Source: Hyaloraphidium curvatum
Taxonomy: Eukaryota; Monoblepharomycota; Hyaloraphidiomycetes; Hyaloraphidiales; Hyaloraphidiaceae
DNA length: 64,000 nucleotides
Assembly (NCBI GenBank): GCA_025558095.1
Contig: JAIVFI010000023.1
Span: 62,001-126,000, forward strand
Reading direction: 5' to 3'
In this document: piece by piece, positions 46,725-59,281 of the stretch
Layout of the letters: the number at the start of each line of letters is the position of its first letter
Position numbering within the stretch: position 1 is the first letter of the stretch
Program-made: the position numbers and the translations under genes
The notes under the pieces: generated by a model
Told to the model about the DNA's origin: nothing
The model's input: only the letters and a program-made list of their open reading frames with translations
Databases searched by the model: none

Positions 46725-48649
46725 CTAGAGCTCCACCACCGTGCAGCTCGCATTGTCGTAGCCCCCCTTCCTAACCGCCTCCCTCACGATGTCCCGCGCC
46801 GCCGCCTCGGCCCCCGAGTAGTAGTACCCGTCGCCGCCCTTTTGGTAGCCCCTCGCAAGCACGGGCCCCAGCTGATCCGGCGGAAGAAAGTCCGACACGC
46901 CGTCGGAGCACAGTAGGATGAACTTCCACTGCTCGCCCTCGGGGGCGGGGGGCAGCGTCGAACGGGAGAAGGACTGGATCGAAGGCTCCCAGGTGGCGTA
47001 CGGCCTCTGCGCGAAATCGCCGAGGCCGCGGGAGCACGCGAGGTACCCCTGCAGCCTCTCCAGCGGGCCCTCGCGGTCCTTTGCCGGCGGCGCGTTGGGC
47101 GGCGCGAAGAACTTGCCGCCCAGCTTCTCGACGCGGGCCACCTCGCCCGGGTCCGTCGCGTTGTGAGGCTTGGTGAGCAGGTGCAGCTTGCCCGTCGCCG
47201 TGGCGATGAAGCACGGCGAATCGCCCGCGTGCGCAAGGTAGTAGGTGGCCTCGCCGCCCTGGCCCTGCGGGGGCATGCGGAGCAGGACGAGCGCGGTACA
47301 GCCCGGTTCGGCCTGGGGCTGCTCCCTGTCGCGGTACCGCCGCAGGCCGGCGTCGGTCTCGGCGAACGCGCCGCGGAGCGCGTTGTCGACCGTCGCGCCC
47401 TCGTTGAGGAGGGAGCCGAGGTGGTGGTGCAGGTAGACGGCGGCGTAGGTCGAGGCTATGGGGCCAGAGTTGGGCTGGCCGGGCGCGGGCGAGGAGGGGC
47501 CGTGGCCGTCGAAGATGGCGAAGTAGGAGGGAGGAACGGGCACGTTCTGATCAGGGGGAAAAGGGGTAATGTCGCGATGAAAGGAACGTTGATCAGTTAG
47601 GTTCAAGTAGTGTAGCTGGCTTTCGGAACGCAACGTACCTCCATCCTGACAGCCTCCTCCAGTCGCGGGATGCACACCACAGCGTCCTCGTTTTGCGTGT
47701 ACTTGCCCGCCCCCAGGTCCCTCGCCGCGCCCCACTTGACCTCCCACCCCTTCCTGGGCCCCTCCTGCTCGTCCAAACCCGACGAGAACCCGAACTCGGT
47801 CTTGTCGCCCTGCTGCCCCTCGACGCCGGCGATCCGCGACAGGGCGCCACGGAACTGCTGCGTGGTGAAGTTGGGCTTCGTGCCGCGGCGTATGGCGACG
47901 GGGTTGTACCGCAGCGAGGCGAGGGTCTGCGCGCAGGCGGCCGAGAGGGCGGAGCGGACGGCGTCCGTGGCGGTGCCCTGGTCGCCCGCGGCGGGCAGCG
48001 AGGCGGGGGAGGAGAAAGAGCGCGCGGCGGGAGGAGGCAGGGGCGCGGAGGTGGCGGCGGGATTGTTGAAGGAGGGTTGGGGTCGGGCGGCGGGCGCGGG
48101 GGCCGGCTTGGGCTTGCCGCCAAACAGGCTTTTGAGCATGCCGGATTTTCCGGGGGCTGAGCCCGGGGGCTCGGGGGCCGGGGCGGTCTGGGAGGCGGCG
48201 GGGACAGGCTGCGGAGGCGTCGCCTGGGAAGGAGAACCGGCGTCCGAGGCCGAGGATGCGGCCACCCCCAGGCCCAGGTTGGCCATCCCGGCCGGCAGCG
48301 CCGACGAGTCGCTCGGCGCCTCCCAGTTTCCCCCGCCGCCGCGGATGCGCCTTCCCTTGAGCCCCTTCGAGACCGCGTCGGCCCGCAGCGCCGCCAGCAG
48401 CGCCCGCCGCGCCACGATCGCCGACACCACGCGCAACTCGCCGTCGGCCATCCCGTCGGTCTTGTCGGCGCCCAGTGCGCACGCCACGCGGTCGCGGGCG
48501 GCCGAGGGGAACGACCACGCGTCGGATGGGAGGGCGGGCGCGAAACCCAGCGAGGCGAGGCTCAGGAACGTCGCATACGGCTCGATCTCGTCGGCGCTCA
48601 AACTGTTGGGCGCGTACGGCGGGGTTATGAGCGACGCCGAGGCCGCCAT
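46725..48649 (-). CDS. PP2C-type protein serine/threonine phosphatase
   Basis: Two exons (48649-47639, 47546-46725) give 610 residues. The long N-terminal region (1 to about 300) is Ala/Pro-rich with an unrecognised first helical domain. The PP2C core follows: KYTQNEDAVVCIP, then after the intron YFAIFDGHGPSSP (metal-binding DGHG at about 350), YLAHAGDSPCFI, CSRGLGDF, LLCSDGVSDFL and GGYDNASCTVVEL. The Asp residues that bind the two metal ions are all present, so it should be active. The intron separates the NED and DGHG motifs and retaining it would stop translation. Target unknown. Confidence 0.87.
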
Positions 48650-49807
48650 GGCGCGATGCGGCGCGGGGGCGGGTGGCCTTCGAGAAGTCGGGAGTGGGGG
48701 ACGTCACGTGATTCCCGTTTCATCACAAGTTTCAAGCATGGCCGCGCAGACTGGATCATTCGCAGGTCAGGTGACGACTGGGCATTTCCAGATCGCCTTT
48801 TCTGCAATGTTGAGATGATCCTCCACGTGGCTAACTGAGCTTTTAGGGCTCGATAAGAAGCTTCTCCCAGCCCTTGGACTAGAATGAGCATCGCCGTTCG
48901 GTGCGGGATTTGATCATGTCGCTCGCCTCGTCGCACGCGGATACCATTCCCGGGGTTGAATGTTGCGTTCGGGGCACCGATCGGGCCGTTGTACCTGTCC
49001 GCCATCATGGCCGGCTGGCGAGATCGCAGTTCGGAGACCGCCATGGCCAGCTGGCGAAGTGGAACGGGGCGCTACATCATCAGGCGGAGCGGCAGGCCTA
49101 GACGGTTGGACTCGCGTCAATGGCCGATCGTGCGTGATTGTGCTTTCAAGGCTTTCGGAATGCTGAGCGGTCGCCTCGATGTGCCCGCTCGTCGGCGCAG
49201 GCCGTTCTCTGCCGCAATCCACAACCGCTGTTGCAATCCTCGGGCGTACAGATGACTTGCCCTCCCACCGGCTCAGTGAAGGGACCGTCTGCTCCGTCCA
49301 CGACTGGCGACTCGGAATCGGCGAAGCTCCGCCTGCGATCTCCGCCGCGGTGACGTCCCCCACTACTTGCCACTCCCTCCCAGCAACGCCCGCGGGTCCC
49401 ACCCCCGGGACATTGCGCGGTTCCTTGGGCTCTCTGACGCCGGCGGCCTTGCGCCGCGGTGGGTCTGGTGATCGGGACGGCGGGCCCGAGATGCTGGATC
49501 GGCGGGTGCCGGCGGGTCCGGGAGCCGTGGGGCCGGACGGACACGGCGGATGCTGGGAGCAGGTGCGTCGGCAGCGGCGGAAGAGGGCTCTCGACCGTGC
49601 TGAGGACGATTAGGTGCAGGTGGTGTTGCGTTCGGCGCAGGCCGCACGTGGTTCGGGGTTGTGGGCTGGTGCCGCAGTCCGCGGGAACAAAACTGTCCGC
49701 AGGAGCCCACCAATCTCCCCCCCGGCTACCCTTCGGCCCTCCTCCTCCCAGCACCGACCAGCCCCGCGTCGCGAAGCGCAGCAGCGCTCTCCGCAGCAGC
49801 AGCCGAA
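48650..49807. other. Intergenic stretch, no gene recognised
   Basis: About 1.16 kb between the divergent phosphatase and transporter genes. A short direct repeat of CGGAGACCGCCATGG-like and CATGGCCGGCTGGCGAG/CATGGCCAGCTGGCGAA sequence occurs at about 49007 to 49058. No coding content was recognised. Confidence 0.4.
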
Positions 49808-51959
49808 ATGTCGACCCTCCCCGTCGTCACCTGCCCCGATGGCCGGGTTCGTCGCTCGGCGCCGATGTCGCTCGCTCGCCATCTGATCCTCCCTCCGCCG
49901 CCGCGACCTGCAGCCGCCGAACGTCTACTCGAGCATGCCCGTGCACGGGTACACGTACATCTTCGCCCTTGGCATGGTCTTCGCGTTCCTGGACGCCTAC
50001 TCCATCGGCGCCAACGACGTCGCCAACTCGTTCTCGACGGCCGTCGCCTCCAAGACGATCACCCTCAAGCAGGCAGTAATCATCGCCCTGTTTGCCGAGT
50101 TCCTCGGCGCCTTCCTGCTCGGCAAATCGACCGCCGACACCATCCGTTCAGGCATCGCCAACCTCAACTTCTACACCAACCAGCCCGAGATCCTCATGCT
50201 CGGCATGCTCTGCGCCCTGGTGCGTCAAAGGACCTCATCGAGCATCTCGGGCGTCCAATAATGCGCCCGCCGCACGCAGATTGGCTCGTCGACCACCGTC
50301 ATGACCGCGACCAAGTTCGGCCTCCCCATTTCGACCACCCACGCCATCGTCGGCGGTATCATCGGCATGTCGGTCGCCGCCGCCGGCTGGAACTCGGTCT
50401 ACTGGGGCTGGGACGGCTTCCTGAAGATCGCCGTCTCGTGGTTCACCTCGCCCATCTTTGCCGGCATCCTCGCCGCCCTCATCTACCTCTCGGTCAAGTA
50501 CATCGTGCTCAAGTCGCCCAACTCGTTTGAGCGAGGCCTCCAGATGTTCCCCGTCTACGTTTTCCTGACCTGCGGAATCATGATCTCCTAGTGCGTGTTC
50601 CTCGCTGGGCCGGCCGCGCGAACTTTCTCTGACCGCCCAACCAGCATCGTCTTCAAGGGCGCGCCCAACCTTCCCAAGCCCGAATCGATGCCGCAGTGGC
50701 AGCTGCAGGCCTGCATCTGGGGCTCGATCGGCGGCGCCGCCCTGCTCGCCCTCTACGCCTGGTTCTTCTACGTGCCGTGGATCCGCCGCGTGCTGATCGG
50801 CAACGAGGACCTCAAGTGGTACCACGTTTTCTGGGCTCCCTGGGTGCCGACGCGGCCCCAGCGCAAGAGCGCCATGACACCCTGTGAGTTCAGGTATCCG
50901 TCAGCGCGTACCTGCTCCTGATCGTCGCCCTCCTCGTTCCGCAGGGGGCCAGGAGACCTACGCTAAGGACCAGGCCGCTGCCGCTGCCGCTGGCGCCATA
51001 GCTGCCAGCGCCGACGTCAAGGACGCCGCCGTCAGCGAGGCAACCGAAAAGGACATCGAGGCAGCCATCCCGGTCGAAGTGCCCGTGCCCGCGGCGCACC
51101 ACGCGGGGACGAACAACATCCTCGAGCAGGCCCTGGAGGAGCAGATGTACGCCAACGAGGGCGTCGAGATCCCCAAGAAGACCGACCCGACGGTCTGGGG
51201 CAAGGTCAAGGGCGTGCTCCTCCACGGTGTGAACCAGGAGATTGCCGACCACGAGGCCGACAAGTATGCCTACCTCCACGACGCTGCCGTCACCTACGAG
51301 AGCAAGACCGAGGAGCTCTACTCGTTCCTCCAGGTCTTCACCTGCACCATCGCCTCCTTCTCGCACGGCTCGAACGACGTCGCCAACGCCATCGGTCCCC
51401 TGTCGGTCATCTACTACATCTGGGAGGCGAGTGCTCCGTGCCATGTTCGTCGACCCCAGCTAACGCCGCGTCCACCCGCAGACCGGTGGGCAGTGCGCCC
51501 GCGTCGGCAAGTCGACCTCGGTGCAGCTTTGGATTCTGGCCTACGGCGGCATCGCCATCGACATCGGCCTCGCCACCTGGGGCTACAACGTCATGCGCAC
51601 GCTCGGCAACCACCTGACCTACCACTCGCCCTCGCGCGGTTTCTCGATGGAGCTCGGCGCCGCGCTGGCCGTGCTCACCGCCTCGTTCATCGGCATCCCC
51701 GTCTCGACCACGCAGTGCATCACGGGCGCCACCACGGCCGTCGGCCTGTGCAACGGGACCACCAAGGGCCTCAACTGGAAGCTCCTCGCCTTCTGCTTCG
51801 CATCGTGGTTCCTGACGGTGCCCCTCTCGGGGACCGTGGCGGGGTGCATCATGGGCGTCATCCTCAACGGTACGTTCGCACCGGGATTTTGGCCAGCTTC
51901 GCTCATCTTTCCATCTCGCAGCCCCCAACTGGAACGCCGTGCCGGTCATCCAGCCGTGA
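49808..51959 (+). CDS. PHO89/PiT-type sodium-phosphate symporter, copy 1
   Basis: Seven exons (49808-49846, 49914-50219, 50280-50590, 50645-50883, 50945-51426, 51482-51869, 51922-51959) give 600 residues. The PHO4-family repeats are both present: IGANDVANSFSTAVASKTIT in the first half and GSNDVANAIGPLSVIYYIWE in the second, with GLPISTTHAIVGG and GIPVSTTQCITGA. These proteins import phosphate with sodium at the plasma membrane through about 10 to 12 helices, with a large cytosolic loop (about 310 to 430). The fifth intron needs a GC donor (GAG|GCGAGT). A 13-codon first exon is predicted. Copy 2 follows in tandem. Confidence 0.88.
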
Positions 51960-53187
51960 AGGGTATACCCGTAGGCCGTGTGGGGGCTTTGGAGACATGG
52001 GAAAGCAACTACGTCCATGTAATGTATGACTTGCGGGAGCTACATGTGCTGGACCGCGACATGGTAGCGCCCTTGGAAGGCGGGTCGGGGGATCGTCGTC
52101 CATTCTGCCCCTGGGAGCAAAAGCGCCGGTGTCCATCCTTGGAACTACGCCCAGATAAGAGAACGTGGCGCACAGAGGTGGTAACGGACGACGGCCGACC
52201 GGTCCTCAGGGGGGAAGGCGGGGGGCCGGCCGCGACCAGCGTTGGGTTTCGGGGCCGACGCGCCCGGTAGCGGACGGTCATGGCCTCCTTCTCCGCGCCT
52301 CCTGCACCTCTTCCTTTGCTCGTGCCGCTTGCGGAAGATGAGGGACGGATCCGGAAAATCGGCTTCTTTGAACCCGCGGACTGCGCACCCGCGTGTTCTT
52401 TGCGTGGCTCTGGAGTGGAAAGATCCGAACAGCTCCATTGGCGACGGCACGGCCGTCTCCTCGAGACTTTTACTGCACTCTGGCTTCTCATTATTGAAGA
52501 AGGCAACGGACTGGCTCTTCTGTGGCCGGGATTCACCGGGATTCCTCGGGCTCGGAGGCAAGTTACCCCAGCCGCGAGCCGCCATCGTCCGAGCCGGACT
52601 TGGGGTTTCTGCTCCCAATATACTCTACCATCCATAGCAGAATACCCCATTCATGTAAACAGGGAAGAAGTAATTCGAACCCGTCCGCACCGGGCCGTTC
52701 GGAGGCGCTCCCTGCTGTCGGGCAAGGGTCCACCCGTCCGCTCCCTGGTCTTCTTCGTCGCAGCGGGCCAGTCTGCCGGCCCGAACCTTCTTGTATGTGT
52801 CGCCGCAATACCAGCGAGGTCCGATTCCCCGGGACGTCTCCAGAGCCCGAAGATGCCTTTGCGCCGACGGCGGAGCGTGCGGACCGTCGATCCCGGGGTG
52901 TGCGCGCCTAAGTGCCGCCGACTCCTCGATGCGGAAGGATGTCGACGGCGCAAACCGATGATGTGGCCGGTTTGCCGCACGATCTAGTGCGCCGCATTTG
53001 CGGAGCTTCTTTTGGCTTTCAGGGATTTGGTGTTGCGCACGTGGTCTTCACGATGGGTCCAGACCAGCCCCAAGGGGCGGCGGACGTCCGTCGTTGAAAA
53101 ACCGCGTTCAGGCACATCGCCGGCCCTCATCAGCAGAGGCCTCCACTCAACAGGCTCCTCCAGAGACAGCAGCAGGCCGCCGCCGCG
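51960..53187. other. Intergenic stretch between tandem transporters
   Basis: No gene recognised. The frames present have no domain content. It should include the promoter of transporter copy 2. Confidence 0.4.
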
Positions 53188-55352
53188 ATGTCGACCCTTC
53201 CTGTCGTCACTTGCCCCGATGGCAAGGTCGGTGCCTGCGGCAGCGTCGCTCCCTCGCTTTCCGAGCTGATCCTCCTCTCCGATGCTACGACCTGCAGCCG
53301 CCGAACGTCTACTCGAGCATGCCCGTGCACGGGTACACGTACATCTTCGCCCTTGGCATGGTCTTCGCGTTCCTGGACGCCTACTCCATCGGCGCCAACG
53401 ACGTCGCCAACTCGTTCTCGACGGCCGTCGCCTCCAAGACGATCACCCTCAAGCAGGCAGTAATCATCGCCCTGTTTGCCGAGTTCCTCGGCGCCTTCCT
53501 GCTCGGCAAATCGACCGCCGACACCATCCGTTCAGGCATCGCCAACCTCAACTTCTACACCAACCAGCCCGAGATCCTCATGCTCGGCATGCTCTGCGCC
53601 CTGGTGCGTCAAAGGACCTCATCGAGCATCTCGGGCGTCCAATAATGCGCCCGCCGCACGCAGATTGGCTCGTCGACCACCGTCATGACCGCGACCAAGT
53701 TCGGCCTCCCCATTTCGACCACCCACGCCATCGTCGGCGGTGTCATCGGCATGTCGGTTGCCGCCGCAGGCTGGAACTCCGTTATCTGGGGCTGGGACGG
53801 CTTCCTGAAGATCGCCGTCTCCTGGTTCACGTCGCCGATCTTTGCGGGCATCCTGGCCGCCCTGATCTACCTCTCCGTCAAGTACATCGTGCTCAAGTCG
53901 CCCAATTCGTTCGAGCGCGGCCTGCAGATGTTCCCGGTCTACGTGTTCATCACCTGCGGCATCATGATCTCCTAGTGTGTTCTGCGCCGTTCGCTTCCGC
54001 CCCCGCGCTTACCGTCCTTCCAGCGTCGTCTTCAAGGGCGCACCCAACCTGCCCAAGCCCGAGTCGATGCCGCAGTGGCAGCTGCAGGCCTGCATCTGGG
54101 GCTCCATCGGCGGCGCCGTCTTGCTCGCCCTCTACGCCTGGTTCTTCTACGTCCCGTGGATCCGCCGCGTTCTGATCGGCAACGAGGACCTCAAGTGGTA
54201 CCACATCTTCTACTCCCCCTGGGTCAAGGAGCAGCCGCAGCGCAAGGCCGCCATGACGCCCTGTGCGTTCCGATGCCCCGGTGCCCCTAATTCGTCTGAT
54301 CGTTGCGCTCCTCGTTCCACAGGGGGCGAGGCCACCTACGCGAAGGACATGGCAGGCGCCGAAACTGCCGCCGCATCTGCCGCCGCCGCCGACGTCAAGG
54401 TCGCCCCCGCCGATGGCTCCGCCATTACCGAGCCCACCGAGAAGGACATCGAGGCTGCCGTCCCGCTCGAGGTTCCCGTCCCCACGGTGCACAAGGCCGG
54501 CACAAACAACATCCTCGAGCAGGCGCTCGAGGAGCAGATGTACATCAACGACGGCGTCGAGGTCCCCAAGAAGACCGACCCGACTGTCTGGGGCAAGGTC
54601 AAAGGCGTTCTCTTCCACGGTGTGAACCAGGAGATTGCCGACCACGAGGCCGACAAGTACGCCTACCTCCATGATGCCGCCGTCACCTTCGAGAGCAAGA
54701 CCGAGGAGCTTTTCTCGTTCCTCCAGGTCTTCACCTGCACCATCGCCTCCTTCTCGCACGGCTCGAACGACGTCGCCAACGCCATCGGTCCCCTGTCGGT
54801 CATCTACTACATTTGGGAGGCGAGTGTGCCACGCCATGTTCGGCGGCTGCAGCTAATGCCGCGTCCACTCTTAGAACGGTGGGCAGTGCGCCCGCATCGG
54901 CAAGTCGACCGCCGTGCAGCTTTGGATTCTCGCCTACGGCGGTATCGCCATCGACATCGGCCTCGCCACCTGGGGCTACAACGTCATGCGCACGCTCGGC
55001 AACCACCTGACCTACCACTCGCCCTCGCGCGGTTTCTCGATGGAGCTCGGCGCCGCGCTGGCCGTGCTCACCGCCTCGTTCATCGGCATCCCCGTCTCGA
55101 CCACGCAGTGCATCACGGGCGCCACCACGGCCGTCGGCCTGTGCAACGGGACCACCAAGGGCCTCAACTGGAAGCTGCTGGCCTTCTGCTTCCTGTCGTG
55201 GTTCCTGACCTGCCCGCTCTCCGGCACCGTCGCCGGCTGCATCATGGGCGTCATCCTCAACGGTGCGTTTGCTCCGCTTTAGCTGCATGCTCAACTCATA
55301 CCTCCGCCTCCCAGCTCCCAACTGGAACGCAGTGCCCGTCATTCAGGCGTGA
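53188..55352 (+). CDS. PHO89/PiT-type sodium-phosphate symporter, copy 2
   Basis: Seven exons in the same positions as copy 1 (53188-53226, 53298-53603, 53664-53974, 54024-54262, 54323-54819, 54875-55262, 55315-55352) give 605 residues. The extra residues lie in the cytosolic loop. All PHO4 motifs are conserved, as is the GC donor of intron 5. Exon 2, intron 2 and the start of exon 3 appear identical to copy 1, intron included. Introns 3 to 6 and the loop exon have diverged, so the two copies exchange sequence locally. Function as for copy 1: phosphate uptake. Confidence 0.88.
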
Positions 55353-55723
55353 GAGGCATATACCGTGCGGGATGCTTCGGAAAGCGCGTCGTTTAGATTT
55401 CCTATTGGGGACAGTCCCCTTTCTGTAGACACTTCGACAAGCGGTTGCCACCGCTCCTTCGTGAAATGAACTGTGTTTTGTACGAAGCCGCCTTCTGTGC
55501 GACTGGAGAGCCGCACGTCGAAACCAGGCCACACCAAGGCTCCATCCCTGACGCTCTCCCGCATCAATGTATCCCTATTTTGTCCGCCATAGGAGGGCTC
55601 AGGCCGGGGCACGGGTTACTTCGTGGGGGGCGTTTGTTTATCGCCGTTCTGTTCGGCTTGTCGGGGCGCACAAACTGAGTGTCTCCCGGTGCTACCTTTC
55701 CGCGTCAATCGCAGTATTCCAGC

Positions 55724-56919
55724 ATGCCGGACATGCGTGCGGTCATCATTTCGCCAGCGCATCGCACGCCCACCTTGGCATCGGTCCCCCGGCCGGCGCT
55801 GCCTTCCAGCGGCCCGCCGCACCTCCTGCTCCGCGTCTCCCGCTCGGCGCTCAACCCCGCCGACTGGAAACTGGCGCGTGCCCTGGCTCCGTCGGTCAAG
55901 GGCCCGCTGGTCCTGGGCGTGGACGCCGCCGGCGTTGTCGAGGAGGCGTCGCCCGGCGCGGTGTTCCGGCGCGGGGACAGGGTGGTCGCGTTCACGCGCA
56001 TGGGCGAGATGCGGAAGGGTGGCTGCTTCGCCGAGTACTGCCTGGCCGAGGACGCCGCGTGCGCAAAGATCCCGGAAAACCTGTCGTTCGAGGAGGCCGC
56101 GTCGCTGCCCGTGGGGTTCCTGACCTCGGCGGTCGCGTTCCACTTCCCGGGGGGCTCGCTGGGGCTGCCGATCCCGCCCAGCCCGGCGGCAAAAGGCGAC
56201 GAAACGGTCCTGGTGTGGGGCGCCTCGAGTTCCACGGGCACCTTTGCCGTGCAGCTGGCGAAACTGTCGGGACTGCGGGTCGTCGCGGTGTGCTCCAAGA
56301 AGAACTTTGACTACGTTCTCTCGCTGGGCGCCGACTACACCTTTGACTAGTGAGATTCGCTGCATTAGGCATTGGCGCGGTCCTGCCCAGAAGCGGCGGC
56401 TGACGAGCCGGCCTTTCTCTGCCGTGGAACCGTCACTGACCTTCCGCCGCTCCTCGCAGCTCCGACCCCGACGCCACCATCCGCTCCATCCTCTCCCTCC
56501 CCCTCCCCCGCCCCATTGCCCTCGCCGTCGACTGCATCGGCCCCCCCGCCGCGGACCACTGCCAGCGTTTCCTTTCCCAAACCGCCCCCCTACGCCCCGC
56601 CGGCACGAGACCCAGGCTCGCCCTGATCTCCGGCTCCCCCTCCTCCTCGTCGCCCGGCATCGACCTGATCCCCGTGCACCTGGGGGGTATGTACGCCGAC
56701 CGCACGCAGAAGGCGCTTTACGAATGGGTCACCTCGCGCTGGCGGGACACGTTCGCGCCGTGGTTCGGGAAGGGCTGGGTGGTGCCCAGCCCTCCGAGGG
56801 AGGTGGTGCCGCTGGAGGGGGTGCCAGGGGCGATGGAGAGGATGAGGAGGGGGGAGGTGAGCGCGAGGAAGATCGTGGTGCGGGTGTGGGATCCGCCGGG
56901 CGGGGACGCGAGGATGTGA
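55724..56919 (+). CDS. Medium-chain dehydrogenase/reductase (quinone/enoyl reductase type)
   Basis: Two exons (55724-56349, 56460-56919) give 361 residues. The N-terminal GroES-like domain has LNPADWKLARAL and GVDAAGVVEE. The Rossmann domain has VLVWGASSSTGTFAVQLAKL (the AxxGxxG-type NADP-binding turn) and RVVAVCSKKNFDYVLSLGAD. The structural and catalytic zinc ligands of alcohol dehydrogenases are absent, which places it with zinc-independent quinone or trans-enoyl reductases. Exon 2 begins DPDATIRSIL and completes the C-terminus. There is no biosynthetic cluster around it, so the substrate is unknown. Confidence 0.82.
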
Positions 56920-57328
56920 TGTTGCCTGTGGCGCCGGCTGCCGGTCGCGGACGAGGTTATGTGGGCGTGTGTTCGCAAGGATCTAGATTGGCAGTGTAGT
57001 TTTGTTCGCCGGTTCGGCTTCAGGGAGGCCACGGAATCGAGCGCCGGTCGCCGCCAAGCTTTCGCGTCAGTATGCCGCCGAGCCAACCGCCAATCGCAAG
57101 CAGCCCGTGGATCCGAACCATTTCCGGTCGAGGCCGGCCTTCTGCCGCTGCTTGCGATGATCTCATTCGCCCGAAAGACGCGGCGCGAAGGGCCGTGATG
57201 CACCGGAGCGGTCCAGGCCCGGCCTCAGACCCCACGGATCTCCGCTGGAGTCCCACCTCGCATTCATTCATCCACGAGTCACACACGAATCACGCACCGA
57301 GCAACTAGACGCAGCCGGCATACCAACG
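56920..57328. other. Intergenic stretch, no gene recognised
   Basis: About 400 bases between same-strand genes. Nothing beyond short shadow frames was seen. Confidence 0.4.
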
Positions 57329-57892
57329 ATGCCACCGCACCACGATCAGCAGCCCGAGGCGCCCGCCGCGGCGCCCGAGCCCCGCCCCACCAGCGCACCC
57401 GAAGACTCCGCGCCGGACACCCCCAAGGACGGCCCCCCCACCCCCGTCCCCGCGACCGACGGCCCCCGACGTTCCTGCGGCGCCGGATCGTGGCGGACCA
57501 AGTACCGCAACCGTCTCCCCCTCTGCCTCTTCCGCGCGCCGCCGCACCCCCTGGACCGCCGCGACGCATCGGGCCCGTTCCCGCTGCTGGACCTCCCCGC
57601 GGACATCTTCCCGCTTGTTTTCAGGTACCTGCACGACTGCGAGCTCGCGAAGCTGGCGTCGGCCTGCAAATGCCTGCGCCGCGCGTGCGGGGCCGAGTTC
57701 GCCTACCGCGAGCGGAGGCTCGAGAGTGAGTGGCAGCGCGACCCGGGCAGGCCGGGGCAGGCCGTGGCGGAGGTGCACGACGAGATGGAGGCCCTGTATG
57801 CGGTGCTGGGGCGTAACCCGTTGCTCGTCGTCAGGCTGAACTACAAAGGGGGGTACCCGCAGCCGGTGCTCAGGAGCTGCGGGGTCATGTGA
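57329..57892 (+). CDS. F-box-like protein, tandem copy 1
   Basis: The 187-residue protein has a disordered Pro/Ala/Asp N-terminus, a basic RTKYRNRLPLCLFRAPPHPL segment, then an F-box-like LDLPADIFPLVFRYLHDCEL and ASACKCLRRACGAEF, and a short C-terminal domain (EVHDEMEALYAVLGRNP ... LRSCGVM). It shares this whole layout with the next two genes, so the three are tandem duplicates. There are no repeats (WD40, LRR, Kelch) for substrate binding; the conserved tail may serve instead. Intronless. Confidence 0.65.
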   Translation: MPPHHDQQPEAPAAAPEPRPTSAPEDSAPDTPKDGPPTPVPATDGPRRSCGAGSWRTKYRNRLPLCLFRAPPHPLDRRDASGPFPLLDLPADIFPLVFRYLHDCELAKLASACKCLRRACGAEFAYRERRLESEWQRDPGRPGQAVAEVHDEMEALYAVLGRNPLLVVRLNYKGGYPQPVLRSCGVM

Positions 57893-58285
57893 ACTGGGTA
57901 GGGCCGGCGGGCAGTCATTCATTGGGAACGTCAAATCGTTGTCGGCTATGTTGCAGTTGATGTATTCGTATAGTCTTGGCGTCCAGTTGTGCTGGTCTTC
58001 ACATGCCTGTCCGGATCGGATCGTCGGATCAGCTCTCGCTATCTCGGCATGGAATCAATCCTGACCCTGCAGTGATGCGTGATAGCTTTAACCGTGCGCA
58101 GAATTGTCTCCCGTTGGAGCCGTCGAGAACGAACGATGGAAGCCGTGCGTCAGCGGGAGAGGATCCCGTGTTCTGCGAGGAATTCCTATCTGCGATGACA
58201 TCACAAGACCTTCCGCAGAAGAACCCCCGGTCACACCCGAACACATCGAACGCAACAACACACCGCTGCAGACTCCAGTCTCGCC
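57893..58285. other. Intergenic stretch, no gene recognised
   Basis: Spacer between tandem F-box-like genes 1 and 2. No feature was seen. Confidence 0.4.
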
Positions 58286-58954
58286 ATGGCCATCGCTATG
58301 CCACCCCCCGTTGTCCTGGCCGGCGAATGCCTCGCCGCGGACCCGCCGCGCCCCGCGAAACACCGCGCCGGCGACGCGGCCCCCCCGGCCAAGACCGACG
58401 CCGCGGCCCCGACCGAGCAGCCCCCGGCACCGCAGGCCGCCGAGCAGCCCCCGGCGCAGGAGGCCCCCCCGAAGGACGCCGCGGGCGGGACCGCGCCCGA
58501 CGCGGAAAGGGCCGGCCGGTGGGACACGCTCGTCGACCAGTTCCGCCGCAAGCACTCGCCGCGCGGCTGCGGCCCGTGCGTTCTGCGCGGCCCGCGCGCC
58601 CTCGCCGCGCCGCCCGAGCCCGAGCGCGCCGGCGCCTTCGAGTTCCTCGCGCTCCCATCGGACATCTTCCCGCTCGTCTTCCGCTTCCTGCACGACTGCG
58701 AGCTCGCGCGGCTCTCGGCAGCCTCCAAGGCCGCATACCGCGCGTGCCTGCCCGAGTTCGGCTTCCGCGTGACCCGGATCGAGACGACCGACGCGGCGCG
58801 CAAGGTGGACCGCCCGCGGCGCACCGTCGTGGAGGAGCACAGGAAGATGGAGACCCTGCACATCGCGCTGGCGGGGAGCCCGGTGATGCACGTCCAGGTG
58901 TGCTGCAAGAAGGGCTTCCCCAGGGCGACGCTGAAGGGGTGCGCCGTGCAGTAG
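58286..58954 (+). CDS. F-box-like protein, tandem copy 2
   Basis: The 222-residue paralogue has the F-box-like core as LALPSDIFPLVFRFLHDCEL and ARLSAASKAAYRACLPEFG, and the family tail as VVEEHRKMETLHIALAGSP ending LKGCAVQ. The N-terminus is Ala/Pro-rich and longer than in the neighbours. The frame is intact and intronless. Confidence 0.65.
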   Translation: MAIAMPPPVVLAGECLAADPPRPAKHRAGDAAPPAKTDAAAPTEQPPAPQAAEQPPAQEAPPKDAAGGTAPDAERAGRWDTLVDQFRRKHSPRGCGPCVLRGPRALAAPPEPERAGAFEFLALPSDIFPLVFRFLHDCELARLSAASKAAYRACLPEFGFRVTRIETTDAARKVDRPRRTVVEEHRKMETLHIALAGSPVMHVQVCCKKGFPRATLKGCAVQ

Positions 58955-59281
58955 GGGGGCGGGCACGTGAACTTGCGGGGCGGAGAATTCGACTGTATTG
59001 GACAGAATCTGCAGAGACTAGCGTGTACGGAAGCAACGCAAACGGTGAAGAAATCGCTATTCCATACGATTTCGCGCGTGACGTTCCAATTCCGCTTTGA
59101 GCCGGTCAAAGGGCGTATCACATGACGGGGTTGGGGAGTCCGGGTGCTGCGCCCAAATTTCCGCGGAACGTATGACGTTGTTGGGACCCTTCCTGGAAAC
59201 TGACCTTCCATCGAACCCCGTCCGCGACGCACAAATACGCCCGCATTCCCCGTCGAACGCGACCGACTACCGCTCCACAAG
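58955..59281. other. Intergenic stretch, no gene recognised
   Basis: Spacer between tandem F-box-like genes 2 and 3. No feature was seen. Confidence 0.4.
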
